Made by a program: the position numbers and the translations under genes. A stretch of DNA of 64,000 nucleotides from Lentzea pudingi (GTDB lineage Bacteria > Actinomycetota > Actinomycetes > Mycobacteriales > Pseudonocardiaceae), in NCBI RefSeq assembly GCF_014646255.1, contig NZ_BMNC01000006.1:329502-393501 (forward strand), written 5' to 3'. The notes below the pieces were generated by a model that was not told the DNA's origin, searched no databases, and saw nothing but the letters and a program-made list of their open reading frames with translations. Positions 22,964 to 32,017 of this stretch are shown here, piece by piece; within the stretch, counting starts at the first letter, position 1; each line of letters opens with the position of its first letter.

Positions 22964-23885
22964 CCCGCTGAAGTTCTCGTCGCTCGACCAGCCGCTCTTC
23001 GGCGGTGCCCTGAAGGGCGACCTGGTGGAGTACCTGGACTTCGTGGCGGACAGGTTCGTGCCGGTGCTCGCCGGGCGGCAGCTGTCGGTGTGGCGGATCC
23101 TGCGCGGCCAGGACCCGTTCATGCAGAAGAACGTCCCGAAGTACACGCCCTCGTACGTGCGCACGGTCGAGGTCTGGGCGGAGGCGTCGCACCGCAAGAT
23201 CAAGTACGCGATCTGCGACGACGAGCAGACGCTCATGTGGTTCGCGAACCAGCGCGCGGTCGAGTACCACGTGCCGCTCTACCTCGGTGACCACTTCGGC
23301 GAGGACCACCACCAGACCCACATGGTGCTCGACGTCGACCCGCCGGAGGGCGCTGGTTTCGACGTCGTGGTCGGGTCGGCGCTGCTGATCCGCGCTGCCC
23401 TGTCCGACGCCGGCCTGGAGAGCGTCGTGAAGACGAGCGGCGCCAAGGGCGTGCACATCTTCGTGCCGCTGGAGGAGCACTCCCCCGACGACGTGGCCGC
23501 GGCGACACGTGCGGTGGCCGTGCGCGCGGAGAAGCTCGACCCGTCGCTGGCGACCACGGCGTACATCAAGACCGAGCGGGGCGGGAAGGTGTTCCTGGAC
23601 TCGACGCGCGCCTGGGGAGCCACGGTCGTCGCGGCCTACAGCCCCCGGCTGCGCGAGGGCCTGCCGATCTCGTTCCCGGTGCCGTGGGAGTCGCTGAAGG
23701 ACGTCACACCGGCCGACTTCACGATCAGGACCCGGTTCGACGGCGACCCGTGGACGTCGCTGATGCCCGCGCCGCAACGGTTGCCGGACGACCTGGTGGC
23801 GCAGGGCCACACCATCCCGGTCGCCCGCGTCGCCGCGATGCACGAGGGCAAGCGCCGGAAGGCTCAGCGCGAACGCGAGAAGTAG
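22953..23885 (+). CDS. PolDom primase-polymerase, copy 2
   Basis: A 310-residue paralogue of the preceding gene, of the PolD2-like type. The metal-binding pair is HMVLDVDPPEG (Asp127, Asp129) and the nucleotide site is VVKTSGAKGVHIFVPL. KVFLDSTRAWGATVVAAYS carries the third acidic residue. The N-terminus (FSSLDQPLFGGALKGDLVEY) differs from copy 1, so this is not a recent duplicate. The start lies inside the upstream gene (ATGAGCAG overlap), so they are coupled. The 3' end overlaps the opposing caspase-like gene by 22 nt. The two enzymes may divide gap filling and primer extension, as proposed for mycobacterial PolD1/PolD2. Confidence 0.88.
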   Translation: MSSSPLKFSSLDQPLFGGALKGDLVEYLDFVADRFVPVLAGRQLSVWRILRGQDPFMQKNVPKYTPSYVRTVEVWAEASHRKIKYAICDDEQTLMWFANQRAVEYHVPLYLGDHFGEDHHQTHMVLDVDPPEGAGFDVVVGSALLIRAALSDAGLESVVKTSGAKGVHIFVPLEEHSPDDVAAATRAVAVRAEKLDPSLATTAYIKTERGGKVFLDSTRAWGATVVAAYSPRLREGLPISFPVPWESLKDVTPADFTIRTRFDGDPWTSLMPAPQRLPDDLVAQGHTIPVARVAAMHEGKRRKAQREREK

Positions 23886-26119
23886 GCGACGACCGCCGCC
23901 GCCAGGGGCAGGCCGACGTGGGCGACGCTGACGACCGTCGGCTCGCTGGCGGACACGTAGTCGTTGGCGCGCACCAGGATTCCGGCGGCCACCGCGGTGG
24001 TCGCCGCGAACCTGGCGGTGCCGGTGGTCAGCGTGACGATCAGCGGGACGACGACCAGCCCGGCCAGACTCGCGTGGGTGACGTACAGCGGGACCTCGGC
24101 GGTCAGGGTCATGACCGAGCCCAGCAGCAGGAGCGCGGGCCCGATCGTGCTGAGCCACTGCTTGTCGCGCCAGGTGCGGTAGGCGGCGAGGCCGATGAGC
24201 GCGACCGCGGCGGCGATCACCGTGACGTCCTCGCCGTCGCCGTTGATCGACGTCAGCTCCTGGCCCGCGTAGGCGACCACGTAGACGCCCAGCGCTCCCA
24301 GTGCGCCGCCGGCGGCCGCGAGCCACGACGGGGTTGCCGTGACCGCGAGGGCCAGGGCGGTCGCGGCCAGTGCGTACGGGACCCACGCGTAGGTCTCGCC
24401 GCCGCTGAGCAGGCCGGTGGTGCCGGCCAGCAGACCCAGTGCGGCTCCCTGCGCCCACGGGTGGTCGCGGCAGGTGATCGTGAACAGGGCCGCTGTCAGG
24501 GCCCACGGCCAGACCGCGGCGAACACGAAGCCGTTGGGAGCCGCCACGAACGTGCCCGATTCGGTGAACGCGTGGAGGATGCCGCCGGGGATCGTCATCA
24601 GGCTGAGGACGAGGAGGGTGAGGGCGAGGCCCGCGGCGAGGCGGGGCAGTGCGGCGACCAGTTCCGGTGACCGATCGGGAGCGGCTGGTTCCGACGCGAC
24701 CGCGGGCTTCGCCACCAGCGGTTTCGCTTCGGGAGGCTTCGGCTGGGCGGTCTTCGGTTCCGGACGTTTCGGCTCTGGCTGCTTCGGCTTGACCGACGAC
24801 GCCGGCGCGGGCTTCTCCCCCAGCGCCTCCCGGGCAGCCGTTGCCACCATCCGGCTGTCGTCCTCCGCCAACCGCCGCAACGCCAGCCGAGCCGCCAGCG
24901 CCCGCCCCTCGTGCGCGACCGACAACATCCGCCGCAACTCGGGAACCGCCCCGGCGCGCACCCCCGGCAGCGAGTGGTCGATCGCCTCCTGCAGTTCCGG
25001 AGGCAGCGCGGAAGGCACCGACACCGGGCGCGCGCGGCGGGCGATGCGCAGGTCGCCGCGGACGTCGAGCATCCACTTGCCGGGTGTCTGGTGCGGGGTC
25101 ACGCGGCGGACGCGGTCGTAGACGTACTCGTACAGCTCGTCGAGGCCCACGTGGCCGTCCTGGTCGCGGTCGGCGTCGCCGGACTCCAGGCCCTCGACCA
25201 GGGCCGAGGTGAAGACCGACGGTTCGGCCTCGGACGTGTCGGCCACGGCGGCGCCCTCGAAGGCGTACTCCATGGCCGACGAGGCGGTGATGACGGCTCG
25301 GCCGCTGCCGCCGAACTGTTCCTCGATGCCCACGGAGCCGCCTGCGCGCGCGACCATGCCCCGGCCGAACGCGCCGGAGTAGCAGCAGTCCAGGAGCAGC
25401 ACGACTCTGCGGGAGCGGGAGCGGTTCATGCGGCGGGCCACGAAGTCCGCGGACACGGCGGTGCCGGCCAGGCGGGTGAGCTTGGTGCTGGACGTGGCGA
25501 AGTGGAGCTCACCGGCCTCGTCCTTCACGCCGTGGCCGGAGAAGTGCAGGACCAGCAGATCGTCGGGGGTGCGGTCGGCGAAGAAGTCCTCGACGGCCTC
25601 GTTCACCTCGGCGGCCGGCGAGTTGATCAGGGTGCGCACATGGAAGCCGCCGATGCGCGGGTCCGCCAGCACCTCGCCGAGGCGGGCGGCGTCGTGGGCC
25701 GGGGCGCGCAGTGCGGAGAGGCCGGGATCGGTGAACTCGTGGCTCGCGATGATCAGCGCGTAGCGGTGCAGGTGGCGGCCGAGCCACGCGGAACGCTGCG
25801 CCAGCTCGGCTTCCGTCGGGGCGCCGGTGAGCTCCAGGGGCTCGCCGTCCGCCTCCACCGTCACGGAACGCTCGCGGCGCTGGCCAAGCCACGCCGACAC
25901 GGCGTTGATCAGCGCCGCGAGGACCGTGGACGACGAGATCGTGGCCAGCAGGGTGCCGAGCTCGGCCGGGTCGACGGCCTTGGCGCCCGCAGGAGCGGAA
26001 CCGGAAGCGGAAGAGACGGCGACGAACTCTTCCAGCTCGGTCCCGAGGAACCCGGTGAGCTGCTCGATGCGCTCGTCGTCGGCGCCGTCCTCGTGCACGC
26101 GAAGTGTGACGTCGGTCAT
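23864..26119 (-). CDS. EACC1-caspase-EF-hand-membrane protein
   Basis: A 751-residue multidomain protein. Residues 1-99 resemble an effector-associated constant component (EACC1; ends SVTVEADGEPLELTG). Residues 115-350 are a caspase-like C14 peptidase: His196 in LHFSGHGVKDE and Cys246 in LLLDCCYSGAFG. A perfect EF-hand loop lies at 317-328 (DRDQDGHVGLDE; Asp 317, 319 and 321, Gly322, Glu328), implying Ca2+ control. Residues 372-435 are a helical repeat-like segment, then a Lys/Pro-rich linker (435-482) and about eight transmembrane helices. Such caspases belong to actinobacterial conflict or death systems. AGGAGG precedes the ATG. A membrane protein gene lies 44 bp upstream. The combination with a polytopic tail is uncommon. 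Confidence 0.88.
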   Translation of the reverse strand: MTDVTLRVHEDGADDERIEQLTGFLGTELEEFVAVSSASGSAPAGAKAVDPAELGTLLATISSSTVLAALINAVSAWLGQRRERSVTVEADGEPLELTGAPTEAELAQRSAWLGRHLHRYALIIASHEFTDPGLSALRAPAHDAARLGEVLADPRIGGFHVRTLINSPAAEVNEAVEDFFADRTPDDLLVLHFSGHGVKDEAGELHFATSSTKLTRLAGTAVSADFVARRMNRSRSRRVVLLLDCCYSGAFGRGMVARAGGSVGIEEQFGGSGRAVITASSAMEYAFEGAAVADTSEAEPSVFTSALVEGLESGDADRDQDGHVGLDELYEYVYDRVRRVTPHQTPGKWMLDVRGDLRIARRARPVSVPSALPPELQEAIDHSLPGVRAGAVPELRRMLSVAHEGRALAARLALRRLAEDDSRMVATAAREALGEKPAPASSVKPKQPEPKRPEPKTAQPKPPEAKPLVAKPAVASEPAAPDRSPELVAALPRLAAGLALTLLVLSLMTIPGGILHAFTESGTFVAAPNGFVFAAVWPWALTAALFTITCRDHPWAQGAALGLLAGTTGLLSGGETYAWVPYALAATALALAVTATPSWLAAAGGALGALGVYVVAYAGQELTSINGDGEDVTVIAAAVALIGLAAYRTWRDKQWLSTIGPALLLLGSVMTLTAEVPLYVTHASLAGLVVVPLIVTLTTGTARFAATTAVAAGILVRANDYVSASEPTVVSVAHVGLPLAAAVVAYFSRSR

Positions 26120-26163
26120 AGCGGCCTCCTACTCCCAGGAGGTCGCTCACCGGCCGCAAAGCA

Positions 26164-27054
26164 TTACGACGGGTCGGAACCCCGCAAAGCCGCCCACCAC
26201 AGACCCAGCACCGCCGCGACCAGGGTGGCGATGATCCAGCCGACGAACCCGCTGCCGTCCAGGTAGGCCCAGAACAGGCCGACGATCGGCGCGGGCACCA
26301 TGAACACCGCGTCCACCCGCAGCTGAGCGACCAGGCCACGCGGCGCGCGCGTGTCCGGATCGGGCTGCACGGGGTTGTCGAGGCGGCGGCCGCGCGGGTG
26401 CCTGGTCACCGGGCGCCCGGACGGGTAGACGGTCACGCCGTCGATCACGGCGATCCGTCCGCCGCGCAGCCGCACGGTCGACGGCGACGGCAGCGTCACG
26501 AGCACAGGGTCGTAGTAGACGGGCAGCCAGCGCTCGACCGGGCCGTCGATCTCCAGCCACGACCGCACCATCAGCCCGGACTGCAGCCGGATCCGCCGCA
26601 CGGTCACCTCGGACGCGGCGGAACGCGCGGTCCGCACCGCCAGCAGCATCCGCACGAGACCGGCGAAGAGCACCAGCAGCACCACGGCGGCGGAGAACGT
26701 CACGCCGCCCAGCGCCCGGTCGGCCTGCACGAACAGGTCGGAACCGGGGATCACGGCACGCGACGGATCGGCCGGGTCGAACGCCACCTGCGTCTGCTTC
26801 CCGACGATCCGCTCACCGTTCTCGTACGCGACGCGCGCGGTCCCGGCCGGCCACCGCACCTCGACCATACCGTCCGAAAAGGACACGACCTCGCCCATGC
26901 CACGCGACGTCAGCGACGCCAGCACCGCTCGATCGTCCGAATAGGACAGCCACGAGAACAACGCGACCACGAAGCACACGACCAGCACGGCCGCCGTGGT
27001 GAAAAGGCCATAACGCAGCGCACGAACCCGGGAACGCAGCAAGACGAGCTCCAA
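26164..27054 (-). CDS. Membrane protein, DUF3592-like
   Basis: A 296-residue protein. TM segments are near residues 15-37 (YGLFTTAAVLVVCFVVALFS), 117-137 (FSAAVVLLVLFAGLVRML) and two at the C-terminus (VFMVPAPIVGLFWAYL, IIATLVAAVLGLWW). Between TM1 and TM2 a strand-rich extracytoplasmic domain (MVEVRWPAGTARVAYENGER, VAFDPADPSRAV) resembles DUF3592. The middle cytosolic part has VERWLPVYYDPVLVTLP. It lies 44 bp upstream of the caspase gene on the same strand, so the two are probably cotranscribed, with this protein as a possible membrane partner. The function is unknown. Confidence 0.75.
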   Translation of the reverse strand: MELVLLRSRVRALRYGLFTTAAVLVVCFVVALFSWLSYSDDRAVLASLTSRGMGEVVSFSDGMVEVRWPAGTARVAYENGERIVGKQTQVAFDPADPSRAVIPGSDLFVQADRALGGVTFSAAVVLLVLFAGLVRMLLAVRTARSAASEVTVRRIRLQSGLMVRSWLEIDGPVERWLPVYYDPVLVTLPSPSTVRLRGGRIAVIDGVTVYPSGRPVTRHPRGRRLDNPVQPDPDTRAPRGLVAQLRVDAVFMVPAPIVGLFWAYLDGSGFVGWIIATLVAAVLGLWWAALRGSDPS

Positions 27055-27064
27055 ACAGAAAGAA

Positions 27065-27094
27065 ACGGCCCGGCGGAGAGACCCGCCGGGCCGT
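27065..27094 (-). terminator. Rho-independent terminator of the oligopeptide ABC operon
   Basis: ACGGCCCGGCGG / CCGCCGGGCCGT: perfect 12-bp arms, 6-nt loop, followed on the minus strand by TTTCTTTCTG. It lies 20 nt after the stop of the substrate-binding protein gene and before the start of the next minus-strand gene. Confidence 0.85.
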
Positions 27095-27113
27095 CGGAAC
27101 AGCTAACCGCACA

Positions 27114-28805
27114 TCACTCGGTGAAGCCCATGTTGATGTAGTCGTACGGACGGTTCGCGTACGCGACGGCGCCCATGTTGGCGACGTTGCTCTTGATCGC
27201 GACCGCACCGGGCAGCTGGTAGAGCGGCAGCTGGTGGCCCAGCTCCCAGATCTTCTTGTCGGCCTCGTTGGCGATCTCGAGGCGCTTGGTGTCGTCGAGC
27301 TCGCCGTTGGCCTGCTCGAGCAGCTTGTTGACCTCTTCGGAGCCGATCCGGCCGTAGTTCTGGTTGGTGCTGGCCGGGTCGAGCGTGTAGATGCCCTTGC
27401 TGTCCGAGATCGGCAGGGCCGAGGCCAGCCAGCGGAAGCCGGTCATGTCGAAGTTGCCGACGTTCACGAACTGCTTGAAGAAGTCCGTCGAGGGGACGGC
27501 CTGGATGTCGACCTTGGCGCCGATCTCCTTCAGCTGCGACTGCACGAGCTTCGCGATCTGGTCGGAGGTGGGGTTCGGCGTCGGGATGACGTAACGGACG
27601 ACGAGCTCCTTGCCGTCCTTCTTGCGCGTCTCGCCCTCGAGCTTCCAGCCCAGCTCGTCGAGCTGCTTCTTCGCGGCTTCCTTGTCGAACGACGCCACGG
27701 ACGAGTTGTCCTTGTAGCCGGCCGAGCCCAGCAGGAAGAAGTGGTTACCGGTGACCTGCGCGTCGCCCTTGATCATCTGGCCGAGCAGCGCCTTGGTGAT
27801 GGTCTTGGTGTCGATGCCGCGCTGCAGCGCGACGCGGAGCTTCGCGTCCTTGAGGATCGACGTGTCCGCACCGTTGAACGTGATGTGCGAGTAGTCCGGC
27901 GTGATCGCCTGGCGGATCGTCACACCCTGCATCGACTTGGCACGCGTGAAGTTGTCGATGCTGGAGCCGATGTCGAAGAAGTCGATCTGGCCGTTGGCGA
28001 GCGCGTCCGCGAGCGCGGGGCGGTCGACCTGGCGGAACGTGATCTTCTCGAGCTTGGGCTTCTGGCCCCACCAAGCCGGGTCCTGCACGACCGTCACGAG
28101 CTTCGCGGTGCGGTCGATCGTGCCGACCTTGAACGGACCGCCGGTGATCTTCGGGGTGTCGGCCCAGCCCTTGTTGAACTCCTCGGCCGAGGAGGACATG
28201 GCCTTCGGGTAGAGGGGCGAGAACAGGCCCTTCCACTCGGCGAACTTCTTCTTGAACGTGACCTTGACGTCCTGGTCGGTCGCGCCCTTCTCGACCTTCT
28301 CGATGTCCTCGTAGCCGGTGGTGCCGGCGACCTCGAAGGCCTTGTCGGTCCCGTTCAGGGACTTCCACATGGCCTCGAAGTCCTGCCAGGACACCGCGGT
28401 GCCGTCCGACCACTTGGCCTTCGAGTTGATCTTGAACTCGAGGACCTGCGGGTCGGTGGACGCGAGCTTCGCGTCGTCGAGGTAGTCCTTGTTGACCTCG
28501 ATCGTCGCGTCGGGCTTCTGCTTGTACAGGCTCGGCATCATCGTGTCGATCATGCGGCGGCCGTCGGCGTTGGTGCCGTCGAGCTGGTTGTAGTTCCAGT
28601 TGTCCGGCAGCTGGTCGACGGGCCAGCGGAACTCGCCGCCGTCCTTGACCTTGGCCGCGTCCTGCGGGTTGATGTCCGCCTGGCCGATCGTGTTCTCCGC
28701 GCCCTTGAGCCCGGAGTTCCCGCTGTTGCTGGGCCCACCACACGCGGTAAGCGTGAGCGCGACCGCAGCAACGGCGATCACTCCCACCTTGGTACGTCGA
28801 CTCAC
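27114..28805 (-). CDS. Oligopeptide-type ABC transporter substrate-binding lipoprotein
   Basis: A 563-residue SBP family 5 protein. The N-terminus VSRRTKVGVIAVAAVALTLTACGG is a lipoprotein signal with lipobox LTAC. The body shows class C binding-protein features: FKINSKAKWSDGTAVSWQDF, TGGPFKVGTIDR, LRVALQRGIDTKTI, DFFKQFVNVGNFDMTGFRW. It captures peptides or similar solutes outside the cell. The GTG at 28805 has GGGAGGTTC before it; the longer upstream frame lacks one. It is the last gene of the permease-permease-ATPase-SBP operon, an order less usual than SBP first. A strong terminator follows. Confidence 0.9.
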   Translation of the reverse strand: MSRRTKVGVIAVAAVALTLTACGGPSNSGNSGLKGAENTIGQADINPQDAAKVKDGGEFRWPVDQLPDNWNYNQLDGTNADGRRMIDTMMPSLYKQKPDATIEVNKDYLDDAKLASTDPQVLEFKINSKAKWSDGTAVSWQDFEAMWKSLNGTDKAFEVAGTTGYEDIEKVEKGATDQDVKVTFKKKFAEWKGLFSPLYPKAMSSSAEEFNKGWADTPKITGGPFKVGTIDRTAKLVTVVQDPAWWGQKPKLEKITFRQVDRPALADALANGQIDFFDIGSSIDNFTRAKSMQGVTIRQAITPDYSHITFNGADTSILKDAKLRVALQRGIDTKTITKALLGQMIKGDAQVTGNHFFLLGSAGYKDNSSVASFDKEAAKKQLDELGWKLEGETRKKDGKELVVRYVIPTPNPTSDQIAKLVQSQLKEIGAKVDIQAVPSTDFFKQFVNVGNFDMTGFRWLASALPISDSKGIYTLDPASTNQNYGRIGSEEVNKLLEQANGELDDTKRLEIANEADKKIWELGHQLPLYQLPGAVAIKSNVANMGAVAYANRPYDYINMGFTE

Positions 28806-28894
28806 TGTCGTGAACCTCCCTCGTGCCCGGACACCAGTTGCCGGGGACACTGTTCCTTCGTGCTCGCAGGTCTTGTTCTGAGGCGACGGATGCA

Positions 28895-31024
28895 TCAGAG
28901 AACCTGACGGACTTGGGCGAAGTGGCAGGCGGCCTCGTGGTCCGCGGCCTGCGCCTCGCGCAGTGGTTCCACCTCGATGCACTGGCGCTGCTTCTCGGGC
29001 GGCAGCGACGCGTGCAGGAAGCAGCGGGTCCGGAAGCGGCAGCCGGACGGCGGGTTCGCCGGGCTCGGCAGGTCGCCGGTGAGGATGATCCTCTCCCGCT
29101 GACGCTCCTTGACGGGGTCGGGGATCGGGATCGCCGACAGCAGTGCCTGCGTGTACGGGTGGCGCGGCGCGTCGAACACCGAGTCCACCCCGCCGATCTC
29201 GATGATCTTCCCGAGGTACATGACGGCCACCCGGTCCGCGATGTGGCGCACCACCGACAGGTCGTGTGCCACGAACAGGTAGGCCAGGCCCAGCTTGGAC
29301 TTCAGCTCCTCCAGCAGGTTGATGACACCCGCCTGGATGGAGACGTCCAGCGCCGACACCGGCTCGTCGAGCACGACGAGCTTCGGTTCGAGCGCGAGCG
29401 CCCGCGCGATGCCGATGCGCTGGCGCTGACCGCCGGAGAACTCACCGGGGTAGCGCGACAGCTGGTCGGGACGCAGGCCGACGAGACGCATCAGCTCCGG
29501 CACGCGCCGGTTGATCTCGTCCTTGGCGTAGCCGTGGACCTGCATCGGCTCGGCGATGCAGTCGTGGATCGTCAGGCGCGGGTCGAGCGACGCCATCGGG
29601 TCCTGGAAGACCACCGACATGTCGCGGCGGATCGCGAAGCGGCGCTTGGCGTCCACTTCGGACGACTTCGTGCCGAGCACGGAGATCTCGCCGCCCATGG
29701 GCTTCTGGAGGTTGAGGATCTCCATCAGCGTCGTGGTCTTGCCGCAGCCCGACTCGCCGACGAGACCCAGGGTCTCGCCTTCGCGGACGTCGAACGAGAT
29801 GCCCGCCACCGCGTGCACGGTGCCGACGCGGCGCTTGAACACCACGCCCTTGTTGACCGGGTACTCCTTGACGAGGTTGTCGAGGCCCAGCACGATGTCG
29901 CGCTGCTCGCGCGGGATCTTCGCGACCTCGGGCTCGTCGGCCACCTCGGCACCGAAGATCTCGACGGCGGCCTCGGCGCCCTCGGCGTCGGCCGCGGCGA
30001 TCTCGTTGGTGCGGATGCACGCGGCGGCGTGCTCGATCGAGCCGTCGACGTCCATCAGCGGCGGTTCGGCGGTGTGGCAGGCGTCGACGACCATCGGGCA
30101 GCGCGGCGCGAACGGGCACCCCGGGGGGAGGTCCGTGAGCGACGGCGGCTGGCCCTTGATCGGCACCAGCGCCTGCTTCTCGCTGAAGTCGAGGCGCGGG
30201 ATCGAGCCGAGCAGGCCGAGCGTGTACGGCATGCGCGGCTGCTGGTAGATCTCGTCGACCTTGCCCTTTTCGACAGCGCGGCCCGCGTACATGACCATCA
30301 GCCGGTCCGCGAACCCGGCGACGACGCCGAGGTCGTGGGTGATGATCACGATGCCCGCGCCGGTGACCTCCTGCGCGGTCTCGAGCAGCTGCAGCACCTG
30401 CGCCTGCACCGTCACGTCGAGCGCGGTGGTCGGCTCGTCGGCGATGATCAGGTCGGGGTCGTTGGCGATCGCCATCGCGATCACCGCGCGCTGCCGCATG
30501 CCGCCGGAGAACTCGTGCGGGAACGCCTTGACGCGCTCCGCGGCGTTCGGGATGCCGACGAGGTCGAGCAGTTCGACCGAGCGCTTGGCCGCGGCGGCCT
30601 TCGACACCGCGCCCTTCTTGTGGACCAGGATCGCCTCGGCGATCTGGTCGCCGACGGTGTAGACCGGCGTCAGCGCGGACAGCGGGTCCTGGAACACCAT
30701 CGAGACGCGGCGGCCGCGGATCTTCGACAGCTCGGTGTCGCTGCGGCCGATGAGCTCACGGCCCTGGAACTTGATGGAACCGCTGACGCGCGCCGAGGAC
30801 GGCAGCAGGCCCATGACCGCGAGCGACGACACGGACTTGCCCGAACCGGACTCGCCGACGATGCCGAGGACCTCGCCGGGCGAGACCTGGTAGCTCAGCC
30901 CGCGCACCGCGTGCACGCGGCCGGACTCGCTGGGGAAGGACACTTGAAGGTCCTCGACCTGCAGCACCGGGCCGTCGGCGACCGGGTCCGCCGGTGCGTC
31001 GAACTGGATCTCCGAGGTGGTCAT
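28895..31024 (-). CDS. Oligopeptide ABC transporter, fused double ATPase (DppD-DppF type)
   Basis: A 709-residue cytoplasmic protein with two complete ABC ATPases. Domain 1 (residues ~20-340): Walker A GESGSGKS, signature FSGGMRQR, Walker B DLIIADEP. Domain 2 (~375-700): Walker A GESGCGKT, signature FSGGQRQR, Walker B KLVVLDEP. Each ends with an oligopeptide-type C-terminal segment containing clustered Cys (CPFAPRCPMVVDAC, GCRFRTRCFLHA), as in OppD/OppF. Both halves look catalytically intact. Its start overlaps the stop of the upstream permease gene. It energises import of the solute bound by the downstream lipoprotein. Confidence 0.93.
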   Translation of the reverse strand: MTTSEIQFDAPADPVADGPVLQVEDLQVSFPSESGRVHAVRGLSYQVSPGEVLGIVGESGSGKSVSSLAVMGLLPSSARVSGSIKFQGRELIGRSDTELSKIRGRRVSMVFQDPLSALTPVYTVGDQIAEAILVHKKGAVSKAAAAKRSVELLDLVGIPNAAERVKAFPHEFSGGMRQRAVIAMAIANDPDLIIADEPTTALDVTVQAQVLQLLETAQEVTGAGIVIITHDLGVVAGFADRLMVMYAGRAVEKGKVDEIYQQPRMPYTLGLLGSIPRLDFSEKQALVPIKGQPPSLTDLPPGCPFAPRCPMVVDACHTAEPPLMDVDGSIEHAAACIRTNEIAAADAEGAEAAVEIFGAEVADEPEVAKIPREQRDIVLGLDNLVKEYPVNKGVVFKRRVGTVHAVAGISFDVREGETLGLVGESGCGKTTTLMEILNLQKPMGGEISVLGTKSSEVDAKRRFAIRRDMSVVFQDPMASLDPRLTIHDCIAEPMQVHGYAKDEINRRVPELMRLVGLRPDQLSRYPGEFSGGQRQRIGIARALALEPKLVVLDEPVSALDVSIQAGVINLLEELKSKLGLAYLFVAHDLSVVRHIADRVAVMYLGKIIEIGGVDSVFDAPRHPYTQALLSAIPIPDPVKERQRERIILTGDLPSPANPPSGCRFRTRCFLHASLPPEKQRQCIEVEPLREAQAADHEAACHFAQVRQVL

Positions 31025-32001
31025 CAGGCGGCCTTCTCCTTGGTGTCCTTCTTCTCCTTGCGGCGCACGCGCGTGGAGGTGGGGTCGAGCGCGTCACGAA
31101 GCCCGTCGCCGACCCAGTTCACCGCCAGCACGAACACGACGAGGAAGCCCGCCGGGAACAGGAACAGCCACGGGAAGGTCGTCGCGGACTCCGCGTTGAG
31201 ACCGATGAGGGTGCCGAGCGAGACGTCGGGCGACTGCACGCCGAACCCGAAGAAGCTCAGGCCCGTCTCGGCGAGCACGGCGGAACCGACGTTGATCGTC
31301 GCGTCGATGATGAGCAGCGACGCCATGTTCGGCACGATGTGCTTGGCGATGATCTTGCGCGCCGGCTGGCCCATGAACTTGGCCGCCTTCACGAACTCGC
31401 GTTCCTTCAGCGTCAGCGTCATGCCGCGCACGATGCGGGCGGTGATCATCCATTGGAACGCCGCGAGCATCACCACCAGCAGGAACCACGACTTGCCGCG
31501 GAACCACGGGCTCAGGATCGCGATGATCAGGAACGACGGCAGCACCAGCAGCAGGTCGACGACCCACATGAGCGTCTTGTCGGCGACACCGAGGAAGTAG
31601 CCGGCGGCCGCGCCGACGACCGCGGCGATGCTGGTCGAGATCAGCGCCACGAGCAGGCCGATGATCAGCGACTTCTGCAGCCCGCGCATGGTGAGCGCGA
31701 ACATGTCGGTACCGATCTTGTCGGTGCCGAAGATGTGCTCGGAGTAGGGCGGCTCTAGGAACGCCGAGTAGTCCTGGGTGTCGTAGCTCCACTTCGACAG
31801 GAGCGGCCCCACGAACGCCATCAGGTACATCCCGATGATGACCACCAGGCCGACCAGCGCCAGCTTGTTGCGCATGAAGCGGATGAACACGAGCCTGCCG
31901 CGCGTCATCGCCTTCTCCGGGTCGGGAGCGGCGTCGACTGGGCTGCCCGAGGCGGCACCGGTGGTTCCGGCGGCGTCGCCCTCGTTGAGGATCACGGTCA
32001 C
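31024..32001 (-). CDS. Oligopeptide ABC transporter permease (DppC type)
   Basis: A 325-residue inner-membrane protein. A ~35-residue Gly/Ala/Asp-rich cytoplasmic N-terminus precedes TM1 (LALVGLVVIIGMYLMAFVGPLL). Four to five further TMs follow, with the EAA-like coupling motif near VKAAKFMGQPARKIIAKHIVPN. It contains the usual DppC extracytoplasmic loop (EHIFGTDKIGTDMFALTMRG). It pairs with the DppB-type permease upstream by 16 bp and overlaps the ATPase gene by 1 nt. The C-terminus is rich in Lys. It forms the translocation channel with DppB. Confidence 0.92.
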   Translation of the reverse strand: MTVILNEGDAAGTTGAASGSPVDAAPDPEKAMTRGRLVFIRFMRNKLALVGLVVIIGMYLMAFVGPLLSKWSYDTQDYSAFLEPPYSEHIFGTDKIGTDMFALTMRGLQKSLIIGLLVALISTSIAAVVGAAAGYFLGVADKTLMWVVDLLLVLPSFLIIAILSPWFRGKSWFLLVVMLAAFQWMITARIVRGMTLTLKEREFVKAAKFMGQPARKIIAKHIVPNMASLLIIDATINVGSAVLAETGLSFFGFGVQSPDVSLGTLIGLNAESATTFPWLFLFPAGFLVVFVLAVNWVGDGLRDALDPTSTRVRRKEKKDTKEKAA

Positions 32002-32017
32002 GTCGTCGTCACCTTGC

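Noticed and set aside
28823..31600. A 925-codon plus-strand frame
   Set aside because: Antisense shadow of the double ATPase and permease genes; composition is typical of GC-rich reverse frames.
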